DNA of 64,000 bases, taken from the NCBI GenBank assembly GCA_029817715.1, contig JARUPY010000091.1:2556501-2620500 (forward strand), read 5' to 3'. How positions within the stretch are numbered: position 1 is the first letter of the stretch; every line of letters starts with the position of its first letter. This DNA is from Melastoma dodecandrum. Taxonomy: Eukaryota > Streptophyta > Magnoliopsida > Myrtales > Melastomataceae. The notes beneath the pieces were generated by a model. The model was given only the letters and a program-made list of their open reading frames with translations, did not search any database and was not told the origin of the DNA. Below, piece by piece: positions 45,659 through 55,776 of the stretch. The position numbers and the translations under genes are program-made.

Positions 45659-46138
45659 ATGGCACAGCTCGACAAGATCCCGATGACGCCGGCGGGCCAT
45701 ACCGCGCTCGAGGCGGAGCTGAAGCAGCGCCAGCAGGAGGAGCGTCCGCGCATCGTCGAGGCGATCGCCGAGGCGCGCTCGCACGGGGACCTGTCCGAGA
45801 ATGCCGAGTACCATTCGGCCAAGGAGGCGCAGAGCCTCAACGAGGGCCGTATCGCCGAGCTCGAGGACAAGCTGTCGCGCGCCGAGGTGATCGACGTCAC
45901 CAAGCTCTCCGGCTCGACGGTCATGTTCGGCGCCACGGTGACGCTCGTCGACGAGGACACCGAGGAGAAGAAGGTCTACCAGATCGTCGGCGAGAGCGAG
46001 GCCGACGTGAAGGCCGGCAAGGTCTCGATCACCTCGCCGACCGCGCGCGCGCTCATCGGCAAGAAGAAGGGCGACACCGTCGAAGTGAACACCCCCGGCG
46101 GCGGCAAGAGCTACGAGATCCTGAAGGTCAGCTTCTAG
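45659..46138 (+). CDS. greA: Transcription elongation factor GreA
   Basis: The protein (159 residues from ATG 45659, 161 from ATG 45653) has the N-terminal coiled coil with the acidic tip ([20 protein letters not shown]) and the C-terminal FKBP-like domain ([32 protein letters not shown]). It stimulates transcript cleavage in backtracked RNA polymerase. The GAGG is 10 bases from the second ATG and only 4 from the first, which favours 45659. Confidence 0.96.
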   Translation: MAQLDKIPMTPAGHTALEAELKQRQQEERPRIVEAIAEARSHGDLSENAEYHSAKEAQSLNEGRIAELEDKLSRAEVIDVTKLSGSTVMFGATVTLVDEDTEEKKVYQIVGESEADVKAGKVSITSPTARALIGKKKGDTVEVNTPGGGKSYEILKVSF

Positions 46139-46176
46139 CGCTTGTTGCCGTCGCGACGGCTAAGCGGCCACCGCCC

Positions 46177-46299
46177 TCAGCGGGCGGTGTGCAGGAGCAT
46201 GGTCGCGATGAGCATCGCGAGGAGCAGGATGCCGAGCGCCCGCTCGGCCGGAAACTTGCTCTTCTTCGTGACGAGAAGCGGATCGCTGTCACCGAACAT
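46177..46299 (-). CDS. 40-residue small membrane protein
   Basis: An ATG at 46299 with GAGG eight bases upstream encodes 40 residues: a charged start (MFGDSDPLLVTKKSKFPAER) followed by one hydrophobic helix (ALGILLLAMLIATMLLH). An upstream in-frame ATG at 46371 would add 24 residues without hydrophobic character and lacks a ribosome site. Function unknown; the basic-plus-helix layout suggests an inner-membrane peptide. Confidence 0.6.
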   Translation of the reverse strand: MFGDSDPLLVTKKSKFPAERALGILLLAMLIATMLLHTAR

Positions 46300-46475
46300 C
46301 ACAGTCGCCTCGCGTTTGGTAAGCGGGTGTTGCGCATAAGCGGGAAAACCCTCCCGCCCCGCATCACCCATACGAGGGTCGCGACGGCTTTTTGAACCTT
46401 TGCCGGGCTCTCATCCTTCCCGGGACTCGCCATTTCACGCCAAACGGCTGTAAGATCAGCACGATCACTGGGCAT

Positions 46476-47006
46476 ATGGTGGGTATCGTGAGCGGTAAGG
46501 ACGTGGAGCCTCTGACGGCCTTCTTCCCTTCGATCGACCGCAATCTGATGCGCGATCTCGATCGCCATCTGCGGGGTCCGCAGCCCGACGCGCCGGTTCC
46601 GGCACCCGTCGCGCCGCCGACGGCCCCTTCGACGGCGCCGAGCGCTCACGTCGACATCTCCGGCGTGCTCGAGGCCGTCGAGCATGCGGCGTCGTCGATG
46701 AGCGCGATGGCGGAGCGCATCCAGGAGCTTGAGGCGCACAGCCAGGCGCTCGAAGCCTCGAACCACGAGCTCGACGCCCAGAACCGCCAGCTTCTCTCCC
46801 AGCTCGACGAGGCGTCGCGCCAGCGCGACTCCATCGCGGCGAGCCTCAAGGCCGAGTCGGAGCGCGTGCAGCGGCTTGAAAGCCTCGCGGCGCATCACGT
46901 CTCGCGCGCCACCGGGCTCGAGCGCGACCTCGGCGTGGCGCGGTCCGATCTCGCCAAGGTGGTCGACGCGATCACCCACGCCCTCGGCGCGCCGCAGCAC
47001 GGCTGA
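46476..47006 (+). CDS. Coiled-coil hypothetical protein
   Basis: The 176-residue protein has a Pro/Ala-rich linker (about 35-60) and a long coiled coil (about 70-150: heptads in AERIQELEAHSQALEASNHELDAQ and RQRDSIAASLKAESERVQRLE). No signal peptide or membrane span. GTG at 46488 is an alternative start. Function cannot be assigned; such proteins often act as scaffold or division factors, which is only a guess. Confidence 0.7.
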   Translation: MVGIVSGKDVEPLTAFFPSIDRNLMRDLDRHLRGPQPDAPVPAPVAPPTAPSTAPSAHVDISGVLEAVEHAASSMSAMAERIQELEAHSQALEASNHELDAQNRQLLSQLDEASRQRDSIAASLKAESERVQRLESLAAHHVSRATGLERDLGVARSDLAKVVDAITHALGAPQHG

Positions 47007-47054
47007 CCGCGGGCGGGACGCAGCGGCCCGGAGGCCGCCGCGGAAAAGATCATC

Positions 47055-48851
47055 TCACTTGCCGTTGGGGTGGCTGACCGCCCAGACGTAGGCGGCGACG
47101 GCCTTCACCTCGGTCGGGCTGAGCTGGACCCCGCCCATCGGCGGCATCGCGCCGGAATGGTCGATCGGGTGCGGCACGCCGGCGGCGATCGTCTTCTCGA
47201 TCCCCGCGACGCTGCCGTCGCTCCAGCGGAACTGCCCGTCCATCAGGTCGGCGCCGATCGGCGTGCCGGAAAGGTCGGCGCCGTGGCAGCCGCCGCAGGT
47301 GCCGTTCTTCACCGCGCCATGGAAGATCTTCTCGCCGAGGGCGACGTCCTGCTTGGTGGCGCCGGGCGGCGTCGGCAGGCCGGCCGCGTCGCCGCCGGCG
47401 TTGGGATGGACGCCCTCGGGCGGCAGCGCGTTCGGCGACGTCGAGGCCTGCCCGCTGGCCGCTTCGGGCGCCGCTTCCACAGGTGCGCTGGGGTTGCCGC
47501 CGACATAGGTGATCCGCCAGATGCGGCCGCCGATGTCGTCGGACACGTAGAGCGCCCCGTGCGGGCCGATCGCCAGGCCGGACGGCCGGTAGGTGGCGCG
47601 GCTCGGCTCCTGGTGCGCGCCGGCGAAGCCGTCGGCGAAGACGATCCACTTGCCGCTCGCCTTGCCGTCGGCGAACGGCTGGAACACCACGTTGTAGCCG
47701 CGCTGCGGCGCGGGCGCCCGGTTCCACGAGCCGTGGAAGGCGAGGAAGGCGCCGCCCTGATAGGCCTTCGGGAACTGCGTCCCGCTGTAGAATTTCATGT
47801 CGTTCGGCGCGTAGTGCGCGGGGAAGGCCGCGACGGGCGGCACCCGGTCGGCACAGACGCCGACCTTCTTGCCGCCGTCGCCGCCGTATTCCGGCGCGAG
47901 CACGAGCTTGTTCTGCGCGGGGTCGAAGTAGCACTCCGGCCAGCCGTAGTCGGCGCCTTTCTTCAGCGCGACGATTTCCTCGGCCGGCAGCTCGTGGCCC
48001 TGCTCGGGGGTGTAGAGCTCCGGCCAGTCCTCGCTCAGCTGGTCGCGGCCGTGCTGCGTGACGTAGATCTGGCCGGACGCATCGGTGGAGAACCCCTCGC
48101 CGTTGCGCAGGCCCGTCGCATAGCGCTCGGCCGGCGAGAATTTCTGGCCCTGCTTGGCGGCGTCGTAGCGCCAGATGCCGGCACGCGTCTCCTTCTCGAC
48201 GCAGGGCGCGTTGCCCTTCGAGTGCAGCACGCGGTTCTGCTGCTCGCAGGCGTTCGAGGCCGAGCCGAGGCTGACGAAGAGGTCGCCCTGCTTGTCGATG
48301 AAGAACGGGTGCATCGGATGATCGCCCGTCGTCGGCAGGTCGGTGACGATGACCTCGGCCTTGCCCTCCGGCGCCATCTGGCCCGGCGTGAGCTTGTAGC
48401 GGACGATGTCGTGGTTGGTCTCGGCGTAGAGGTAGCCGTCGTAGAGGCCGATGCCGGTGCCGCCGGCGTTGCCCTGCTTCTCGGTCGGGCCGAAGCGGAC
48501 CTCCTTGTCGGCGACGCCGTCGTGGTTCTCGTCCTTCAACGCGACGAGGAATCCGCCGGGGTGGATCGGGTCCGGCTTGTAGTACCCGCCGCTCCAGGTG
48601 TTGAGGTAGAGCGTGCCGTCCGGGGCGACGACCATCTGGCGGGCGTGCCCGACATGGTCCGCGAAGACCGTCGCGCAGAAGCCCTGCGGCAGGGTGATCC
48701 CGGCGTTGGCGCCGGTGCACTTGCCGGCATTTGCCGGGCTCGGCGCGTCCTCGGCCCACGCCGCGCCCACGCTCGCCAGCGGCAGGATCGTCGCCAAAGC
48801 AGTCGCCAGGAGAAGCTCGCGGGTGCGGAGACGCGAGAGGGGTGAGCTCAT
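47055..48851 (-). CDS. PQQ-type sugar dehydrogenase (sorbosone dehydrogenase-like) fused to cytochrome c
   Basis: The 598-residue exported protein (signal peptide about 1-33) has a six-bladed glucose/sorbosone dehydrogenase propeller (about 45-470; QMVVAPDGTLYLNTWSGGYY, GLRNGEGFSTDASGQIYVTQHGRDQL, PSGLAIGPHGALYVSDDIGGRIWRI) and a C-terminal cytochrome c domain with CGGCH haem motif and GAMPPMGG axial-methionine region. The start at 48851 has GGGAG eight bases upstream. It probably oxidises an aldose or alcohol in the periplasm and passes electrons to the respiratory chain. Confidence 0.92.
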   Translation of the reverse strand: MSSPLSRLRTRELLLATALATILPLASVGAAWAEDAPSPANAGKCTGANAGITLPQGFCATVFADHVGHARQMVVAPDGTLYLNTWSGGYYKPDPIHPGGFLVALKDENHDGVADKEVRFGPTEKQGNAGGTGIGLYDGYLYAETNHDIVRYKLTPGQMAPEGKAEVIVTDLPTTGDHPMHPFFIDKQGDLFVSLGSASNACEQQNRVLHSKGNAPCVEKETRAGIWRYDAAKQGQKFSPAERYATGLRNGEGFSTDASGQIYVTQHGRDQLSEDWPELYTPEQGHELPAEEIVALKKGADYGWPECYFDPAQNKLVLAPEYGGDGGKKVGVCADRVPPVAAFPAHYAPNDMKFYSGTQFPKAYQGGAFLAFHGSWNRAPAPQRGYNVVFQPFADGKASGKWIVFADGFAGAHQEPSRATYRPSGLAIGPHGALYVSDDIGGRIWRITYVGGNPSAPVEAAPEAASGQASTSPNALPPEGVHPNAGGDAAGLPTPPGATKQDVALGEKIFHGAVKNGTCGGCHGADLSGTPIGADLMDGQFRWSDGSVAGIEKTIAAGVPHPIDHSGAMPPMGGVQLSPTEVKAVAAYVWAVSHPNGK

Positions 48852-49096
48852 GATGGGGACTCCCGGTTTCTGCGATTTCTTTCCGTGCCGCCAGCGGCGC
48901 GGCCTAGGCGAGAGCATGTAGCCCTCGCCGATCTCGTTCCAAGGTTGCCTGGCGGCCTTGGCATCTCGCTCTGCGCCGGACGCAGGGCATTTGCGACGAC
49001 ATCCCGCGCGTCGGGCGCGCGCCGCGATCGGCCATGGGACGATCGGCAGAGCGCTATTCCTGTAACAGCGCAACGCTCGTCGACGTAAGAGGCGGC

Positions 49097-50849
49097 ATGA
49101 TCCTGCCCCTTCTCGCCTTCCTCGGCGGCGTCCTCACCATCCTTAGCCCCTGCATCCTGCCGGTGCTGCCCGTCCGTCTTCGCGCGGGCCAACCAGCGGT
49201 TTGCGACGAGCGGGCTGCCGATGCTGATCGGCATGGCGGCGACCTTCGCCGTTGTGGCGACGCTGGCGGCGGTCGGCGGCGGCTGGGCGGTCGCGGCCAA
49301 CCAGTACGGGCGCTGGTTCGCGCTCGTTATTCTGGCAATGCTCGGGCTCACCCTGCTCTTGCCACACCTCGCCGATCGGCTGATGCAGCCGCTGGTGCGG
49401 CTTGGCGGGCGACTGTCGGCAGCGGCGGACGCCCGCGAGGAAGGCGCATCGGTCTGGTCGTCGCTGCTGCTCGGCGTCGCAACAGGCTTCCTCTGGGCGC
49501 CCTGCGCCGGGCCGATCCTCGGGCTGATCCTCACCGGTGCGGCGATCCAGGGCGCGAGCGTCGCGACGACCTGGCTGCTGCTCTGCTACGCCGCCGGCGC
49601 GGCGACCTCGCTGGCGCTGGCGCTGCTGATCGGCGGGCGCGTCTTCAAGGCGATGACGCGCTCGTTGGGCGTCGGCGAATGGATCCGGCGCGGCCTCGGC
49701 GTCGCCGTGCTTGCGGGCGTCGTGGCAATCGCGCTCGGGGCCGACACGGGCGTGCTGTCGCAAGTCTCGTACGCGAGCACGAGCGCACTCGAGCAAGGGC
49801 TCATCGACAAGCTCGAGCCGAAGCCGGCGACGCGGACAGCGGCGCTTCCGGCGGGCGCCGTGGCAGGCGCGCAGGACACCCTGCCCGTGCTCGGCGAGAT
49901 GCCGAAGCTCGACGGCGCGACGCTCTGGCTGAACACGCCGCCGCTGAGCCGCGAGGCGTTGCGCGGCAAGGTGGTGCTGGTCGATTTCTGGACCTACTCC
50001 TGCATCAACTGCCTGCGCTCGCTGCCCTATATCGAGGCGTGGGCCGCCAAATACCGCGACAAGGGGCTCGTGGTGATCGGCGTGCATGCGCCGGAGTTCG
50101 CGTTCGAGAAGGACGTCGACAACGTGAAGCGCGCCGTCGCCAGGCTCGGCATCGTCTATCCCGTCGCGATCGACAACGGCTATGCGATCTGGCGCGCCTT
50201 CGACAACGACTCCTGGCCGGCGCACTATTTCATCGATGCGAAGGGCCGCATCCGCTTCAAGCACGTCGGCGAGGGCGAGTACGGCGAGTCCGAGAAGGTC
50301 ATCCAGACGCTTCTGAAGGAGGCGGGCCGGAGCGACGTCGGCGCGTCGGTCGTCGAGGTCAGCGCGAAGGGCGCGGAGGCGGCGGCGGACGTCGCCACGG
50401 TGCAATCGCCGGAGACCTATATCGGCTACGCCCGCGCCGAGCGCTTCGTCTCGCCCGGCGGCGAGGTCGGCGACGAGACGAAGACCTATGCGGTGCCGGG
50501 CAGGCTCGCGCTCAACGACTGGGGCCTCGGCGGCGCGTGGACCGTGGCGGACGAGAGCGCCCGTCTCGACTCGGCGCATGGCAGGATCGTCTTCAGCTTC
50601 CACGCCCGCGACCTGCACCTCGTTCTGGGGCCGGGCCCCTACGGCAAGCCGGTTCGCTTCAAGGTGACGATCGACGGCAAAGCACCGGGCGACGACCACG
50701 GCGTCGACGTGGCCGCCGACGGCTCCGGCGCGGTGACGAGCCAGAAGCTCTACCAGCTCGTCCGCCAGAAGGGTGCGATCGCCGACCACACGTTCGCGAT
50801 CGAGTTCGAGGATTCTGGCGTCCAGGCCTACGCGTTCACCTTCGGCTGA
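49097..50849 (+). pseudogene. dipZ: DipZ-type CcdA-thioredoxin protein, frameshifted near its start
   Basis: ATG at 49097 starts MILPLLAFLGGVLTILSPCILPVLP, a CcdA/DipZ signature, but the frame is lost between about 49169 and 49181. In the +1 frame the sequence continues VFARANQ and runs through membrane helices (LGVATGFLWAPCAGPILGLILTGAA), a thioredoxin-like domain with FWTYSCINCLRS active site, and the DipZ C-terminal domain ending at 50849. An extra base in the 5' part explains it. DipZ passes electrons across the membrane to periplasmic thiol proteins. Either a real mutation or a sequencing error; the rest shows no decay. Confidence 0.85.
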
Positions 50850-50938
50850 GGCAGGCGCGCACTGCCCGCTGCTGCGGTCGCTCGACCCCGGCCGCATCGC
50901 GGGTCTAGGATCGCGGCAGCCAGCAGGGACGGAGCGAC

Positions 50939-51445
50939 ATGGACGAGAGAGCCGTCGACGCAAGCTCCAAGCTCTACGAGTCCGACTTCTACTCGTGGAC
51001 GCAGGAGCAGGCGCGCCTCCTGCGATCCGGCCAGCTCGACGCACTCGACGTCGCCAACATCATCGAGGAGATCGAAACGCGGGGCCGATCCGAGCGCGCT
51101 TCGCTGAAATCGGCCTACCGGCTCATCTGCTCGCACCTGCTCAAGACGATGATCCAGCCGGAGAATCGCACCCGGAGCTGGCACGACACGATCGACCGCG
51201 AGCGCGGCGAGGTCGGCGACATCCTCTCGGAGAACCCGGGGCTGCGGCCGATGCGCGACGACATCTTCGCCAAGGCCTATGCGCTGGCTCGCAAGGATGC
51301 CGCGCGGGAGACGCGGATCCCGCTCGCCCGGTTTCCGGACATGCCGCCGTTCACCCGCGAGGCGTGCGAGGACCCGGCGTTTATGCCGCCCGCCACGCCG
51401 GCTCGCGTCGCAGGCAAGTCGCGGGCGCGCAAGACCGGCAATTGA
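50939..51445 (+). CDS. DUF29 family protein
   Basis: The 168-residue protein fits DUF29: LYESDFYSWTQEQARLLRSGQLDALDVANIIEEIETRGRSERASLKSAYRLICSHLLKT, a mainly helical family common in cyanobacteria and Hyphomicrobiales. Its C-terminal tail is basic. Function is not known. It follows dipZ by 89 bases. Confidence 0.9.
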   Translation: MDERAVDASSKLYESDFYSWTQEQARLLRSGQLDALDVANIIEEIETRGRSERASLKSAYRLICSHLLKTMIQPENRTRSWHDTIDRERGEVGDILSENPGLRPMRDDIFAKAYALARKDAARETRIPLARFPDMPPFTREACEDPAFMPPATPARVAGKSRARKTGN

Positions 51446-51484
51446 GAGCCGTGCCAGCCACGCGACGCTGAGCGCCCCGTTCCG

Positions 51485-51500
51485 CTAACCCGCCCTTAAC
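51485..51500 (+). promoter_or_regulatory. CtrA-like site before tolQ
   Basis: CTAA-N7-TTAAC matches the TTAA-N7-TTAA(C) recognition sequence of the cell-cycle regulator CtrA with one mismatch, about 150 bases before tolQ. Candidate only; another TTAAC lies 13 bases further. Confidence 0.35.
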
Positions 51501-51648
51501 CCTGCCGGGCGCTTAACTTCTCGACGCAAATGCCACGGGCGTGCGGACTCCGCTCTATTGCAACGGTCAAGCCGTCAAATTGACGGAATCCCGCGCAAGG
51601 ACAAGGCGTTCGCGCACATCGCCGAAGCCTTTTCTCAAGGAAGAGACC

Positions 51649-52102
51649 ATGGATCCCGCCAACGTTGCCAGCACGGTCGCGGCGACCCCCGTGGCCGAGG
51701 TCACGGTCCTCGGCATGTTCATGCAGGCGTCCTTCATCGTGAAGATCGTCATGCTGATGCTGCTCGGCGCCTCGGTGTGGTGCTGGGCGATCATCGTCAA
51801 CAAGGCGATCATGTACACCCGCTTCCAGCGCGCGATGGACAAGTTCGAGCAGACGTTCTGGTCGGGCACGTCGCTCGAGGAGCTCTACGCCAGCCTCTCC
51901 GCCAAGCCGGCCGAGGGCATGGCGAGCCTCTTCGTCGCCGCGATGCGCGAATGGAAGCGCTCGGTGTCGTCGATCGGCTCGTCGTTCATGGGCCTGCAGG
52001 CGCGCATCGACAAGGTCCTCGACGTGTCGATCTCGCGCGAGGTCGAACGTCTGGAAGCAAACCTTCTCTTTCTCGCGACGGTCGCCTCGGCGGGCCCGTT
52101 CG

Positions 52103-52135
<33 letters not shown>

Positions 52136-52380
52136 CCTCGTTCCGCTCGATCGCCGCCTCGAAGAACACGTCGCTCGCGGTCGTCGCGCCGGGCATCGCC
52201 GAGGCGCTGCTCGCCACCGCGCTCGGCCTGTTCGCCGCCATCCCGGCGCTCGTCGCCTACAACAAGCTGCAGGGCGAAGTCGCCAAGAAGCAGGCGCGCA
52301 TGGAGGGTTTCGCCGACGAGTTCTCGGCGATCCTGTCGCGCCAGATCGACCAGCACAACGTCCGCGATCGCGCGGCCTGA
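51649..52380 (+). CDS. tolQ: Tol-Pal proton channel subunit TolQ
   Basis: The 243-residue inner-membrane protein has three helices (about 30-50, 142-163, 180-200) and the ExbB/TolQ/MotA signature in [25 protein letters not shown] and [20 protein letters not shown]. With TolR it forms the motor that drives TolA across the periplasm during constriction. First gene of tolQRAB. Confidence 0.95.
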
Positions 52381-52402
52381 TCTCGAGCTTGAGGGGGCGG
52401 GC

Positions 52403-52852
52403 ATGGCCGGCAGCGTAGCATCAAGGCAGGGCGGCGGGGGTCGCGGGCGGCGCGGCCAGCCGCGCTATCGCGCCATGGCCGACATCAACATGACGCCGTT
52501 CATCGACGTCATGCTCGTGCTGCTCATCATCTTCATGGTGGCGGCGCCGCTGCTCGCCACCGGCGTGCCGATCGACCTGCCGCAGACCAAGGCGGCGGCG
52601 CTCAACATGGATCAGAAGCCGATCTCGGTGGCGATCGATCCGAAGGGCGACATCTACATCAACGACGAGCAGGTGCCGCAGGACCAGCTCGCCGACAAGC
52701 TGAAGAGCGTCGCGAAATCGGGCGTCGACGAACGCATCTACGTGCGCGGCGCCGACAAGGTGAACTACGGCCGCGTCGCCGAAGTCATGTCGATCATCAC
52801 GACGGCCGGCTTCAAGCGCGTCGCGCTCGTGACCGAGCCTGCCAAGAGCTGA
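52403..52852 (+). CDS. tolR: Tol-Pal motor subunit TolR
   Basis: The 149-residue protein has a basic Gly/Arg-rich start, a single helix ([22 protein letters not shown]) with the key aspartate in [12 protein letters not shown], and a periplasmic ExbD/TolR domain ([18 protein letters not shown]). It lies 22 bases after tolQ. Confidence 0.95.
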   Translation: MAGSVASRQGGGGRGRRGQPRYRAMADINMTPFIDVMLVLLIIFMVAAPLLATGVPIDLPQTKAAALNMDQKPISVAIDPKGDIYINDEQVPQDQLADKLKSVAKSGVDERIYVRGADKVNYGRVAEVMSIITTAGFKRVALVTEPAKS

Positions 52853-52867
52853 GCGAGCCGGAGCCGG

Positions 52868-54088
52868 ATGCAGACGCTTCGCGATCTCTGGAAGAAGGAT
52901 CCCGGCTTCGTCGTCTCCGGCGGGCTGCACTTGCTCGCGCTCGCGTTCCTGCTCGTCAACTTCGCCTGGCCGCCGCACGTCGAGCCGCCGCAGGAGTCGA
53001 TCGCGGTCGAGATGGTCACCACCGACCAGCTCAACCAGATCATGAACGGCGAGGAGAAGGCCAAGCCGCTCGACAAGCCGCAGCGCCGCGTCGACAAGGT
53101 CGCCGAGCTCGAGGAGCGCCATCCGGCGAACCCGACGCCGGACGCGCGCAAGGACACGCCGCCGCCCCCGGCGCCCGAGAAGGCCAACGACGACCCGGGC
53201 CAGGACGACAAGCCGGTGCCGCCCGTCGCCGCCGTGCCGCCGCCGCCCCCGCCGCCGGTGCCGACCCCGCCGGAGCGCCCGCTCGACAAGACGCCGCCGG
53301 CCCCGCCGACGCCGCCGGAGCGCCCGGTCGAGAAGGCCGAGGCGCCGACGCCGCCCGAGCGCCCCGAGGACAAGCCGCCGCCGCCCGACGCCGAGGCGAT
53401 CGCGCCGAAGCCGCCGCCGCGTCCGAAGCTCGAGCCCAAGAAGGAGGCGAAGAAGCCGCCGAAGCCGGTCAAGGTCGCCAAGGTGCAGCCGACTCCGCCG
53501 CCGCCCCCCGTGCGGCCGGAGCCGCCGAAGCCCGACCAGCCGAAGCAGAAGACGCTCGACCTCGTCGCCAAGCTGCTCGACAAGCTGAAGCCGGACGAGC
53601 ATCCGAAGAAGGCGCGCGCGGGCAACGAGGCGACCGACCAGCCGCATCACGACTTCTCGTTCGACAAGATCACCGCGCTGCTCGACCACGAGGCGCCGCA
53701 GCACAAGGCCTCGACGGGGCGCTCGCTGACCCAGCTCGCCTCGCTCGGGTCGCCGACATCGCACGCCGACAAGATGTCGCCGTCGATGCAGGCGCAGCTC
53801 GACGGCTGGCTGATCGACCATTACCGCGGCTGCTGGAGCTATTTCGGCCTCGGCGCGACCCAGGACTACGTGCCGGAGGTGCGCGTGCAGATGCAGCAGG
53901 ACGGCTCGCTCGCCGCGCAGCCGCGTCTGCTCAACCCGCCGTCGGACCCGAACCTGCGCTCGCTCGCCGACAGCGCGATGCGCGCCGTCAGCCGGTGCGA
54001 CCCGCTGCCCATCCCCGAGCGCTACAAGCCCTATTACAACGCCTGGCGCGACCGGAAGATTCGTTTCGACCCCAAGGAGATGGGTTGA
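52868..54088 (+). CDS. tolA: Tol-Pal energy transducer TolA, proline-rich
   Basis: The 406-residue protein has an N-terminal anchor ([20 protein letters not shown]), a long Pro/Lys-rich periplasmic arm including three TPPERP repeats (near 137, 153 and 162) and poly-Pro tracts, and a small C-terminal domain with two cysteines (GCWSYFGLG and VSRCDPLP). The Pro-rich arm replaces the helical domain II of E. coli TolA, as in many alphaproteobacteria. It follows tolR by 15 bases. Confidence 0.93.
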   Translation: MQTLRDLWKKDPGFVVSGGLHLLALAFLLVNFAWPPHVEPPQESIAVEMVTTDQLNQIMNGEEKAKPLDKPQRRVDKVAELEERHPANPTPDARKDTPPPPAPEKANDDPGQDDKPVPPVAAVPPPPPPPVPTPPERPLDKTPPAPPTPPERPVEKAEAPTPPERPEDKPPPPDAEAIAPKPPPRPKLEPKKEAKKPPKPVKVAKVQPTPPPPPVRPEPPKPDQPKQKTLDLVAKLLDKLKPDEHPKKARAGNEATDQPHHDFSFDKITALLDHEAPQHKASTGRSLTQLASLGSPTSHADKMSPSMQAQLDGWLIDHYRGCWSYFGLGATQDYVPEVRVQMQQDGSLAAQPRLLNPPSDPNLRSLADSAMRAVSRCDPLPIPERYKPYYNAWRDRKIRFDPKEMG

Positions 54089-54254
54089 TCCTCCCCCGTG
54101 CAACGGGGGAGGGGGACCGCCGAAGGCGGTGGAGGGGGCTGCCGCGCGTTCACGTTCGGCATGACCCTCCTGGCCTTATCGATCTGCCGCGAGCTGCGGC
54201 AGCCCCCTCCACCACGCTTCGCGTGGTCCCCCTCCCCCGCCGTTCGGGGGAGGA
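54089..54254. repeat. Inverted pair of Pro-codon-like GC repeats between tolA and tolB
   Basis: The unit at 54089-54141 (CTCCCCCGTGCAACGGGGGAG hairpin, then CCGCCGAAGGCGG) returns inverted at 54200-54254 (CCACGCTTCGCGTGG and CCCCCGCCGTTCGGGGG). The architecture equals that of the 463-605 element, with a different sequence, so it is another dispersed repeat family. It widens the tolA-tolB gap to 203 bases. Confidence 0.85.
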
Positions 54255-54291
54255 TGCGTCGGCATCATCGAGCATCCGCGAGAGAGACCCC

Positions 54292-55614
54292 ATGACCCCG
54301 ATCCTCACCCGCCGCTCGGCCGCCTCGCTTCTCGCCGGCCTCTCGCTCGCCCCGATCATCGGCACGCCGCTCGCGGGCTCCGCGCGCGCGCAGAGCACGC
54401 TCGAAGTGCGTCGCGGCGGCGCCTTCAAGCCGATCCCGATCGCCGTGACGACCTTCGTCGGCTCCGGCGTCTCCGGCGACAAGATCTCGTCGATCATCCT
54501 CAACGACTTCAAGCACTCGGTCTTCATCGAGCCGGTCGGCACCGCGCAGGACGTCGGCGATCCCGACCACGCGCCGGCGATGGACGCGTTCCGCAACATG
54601 GGCGCGCAATACGTCGTCACCGGCCGCGTCGCCGACACCGGCGGCCAGCTGCAGACGCAATTCCGGCTGTGGGACGTCAACAACGGCCAGCAGGTCGCCG
54701 GCGAGCAATATTCGACCGACGCCAACAATTCCCGCCGCGTCGCGCATATCGTCGCCGACGCGGTGTTCAGCCAGGTGACCGGCGAGAAGGGCTTCTTCGA
54801 CACCCGCGTCGTCTTCATCGACGAGAGCGGGCCGGCGACGCACCGCCGCAAGCGCCTCGCCATCATGGACCAGGACGGCGCTTCGGTGCGCTACCTGTCG
54901 CGCGGCGACGATCTCGTGGTGACGCCGCGCTTCTCGCCGACGAGCCAGGAGATCACCTACATGACCTTCGGCGGCGACGAGCCGCGCGTGCTCCTGATGA
55001 ACATCGAGACCGGCCAGCGCCAGCAGGTCGGCAGCTTCCAGGGCATGACCTTCGCGCCGCGCTTCGGGCCGAACGGCCGCAAGATCATCATGTCGCTGTC
55101 GCAAGGTGAGTCGACCAACCTTTACGCGATGAACATCGGCTCGAACGACCCGCAGCGGCTCACCGACACGCAGGCGATCGACACCTCGCCGTCCTACTCG
55201 CCCGACGGCGCGCACATCGTCTTCGAGTCCGACCGCGGCGGCACCCAGCAGCTCTACGTGATGCCGGCCGAGGGCGGCACGGCGAACCGCATCTCGTTCG
55301 GCGACGGCCGCTACTCGACCCCGGTCTGGTCGCCGAAGGGCGACTTCATCGCCTTCACCAAGCAGGGCAAGGGCGAGTTCGCGATCGGCGTGATGAAGCC
55401 CGACGGCTCCGGCGAGCGGCTGCTCACCGAGGGCTTCCACAACGAGGGCCCGACCTGGGCGCCGAACGGGCTGTTCCTGATGTTCTTCCGCGATCCCGGC
55501 GGCAGCGCCGGCTCGAAGATCCACATGACCGACGTCTTCGGCCGCCAGGAGTTCACCGTGCCGACGCCGGGCTACGCGTCCGACCCGGCGTGGAGCCCAT
55601 TGCTGGGGGCGTAA
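54292..55614 (+). CDS. tolB: Tol-Pal periplasmic beta-propeller TolB
   Basis: The 440-residue exported protein (signal peptide about 1-34, ending ARAQ) has the N-terminal domain (about 35-165: [31 protein letters not shown]) and a six-bladed WD40-like propeller with [22 protein letters not shown] and [11 protein letters not shown]. It bridges TolA and Pal. The ATG at 54292 is preceded by GAGAGAG. Separated from tolA by a repeat pair. Confidence 0.95.
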   Translation: MTPILTRRSAASLLAGLSLAPIIGTPLAGSARAQSTLEVRRGGAFKPIPIAVTTFVGSGVSGDKISSIILNDFKHSVFIEPVGTAQDVGDPDHAPAMDAFRNMGAQYVVTGRVADTGGQLQTQFRLWDVNNGQQVAGEQYSTDANNSRRVAHIVADAVFSQVTGEKGFFDTRVVFIDESGPATHRRKRLAIMDQDGASVRYLSRGDDLVVTPRFSPTSQEITYMTFGGDEPRVLLMNIETGQRQQVGSFQGMTFAPRFGPNGRKIIMSLSQGESTNLYAMNIGSNDPQRLTDTQAIDTSPSYSPDGAHIVFESDRGGTQQLYVMPAEGGTANRISFGDGRYSTPVWSPKGDFIAFTKQGKGEFAIGVMKPDGSGERLLTEGFHNEGPTWAPNGLFLMFFRDPGGSAGSKIHMTDVFGRQEFTVPTPGYASDPAWSPLLGA

Positions 55615-55776
55615 GCGGCAGGCTCCGAGCAAAAATTCCCGGCCGGTCGCGATCGTGGGATTCTTTGCCCGCGGCGCGATCGCGCGGGGACCGTCATTGT
55701 CTTTTCACCTGCTCCCTTCAGCAGGTCTCCCGCGCCGCTGAGCCATCGTGGTAGAAGACGCGGCAAGGAGTATTTC

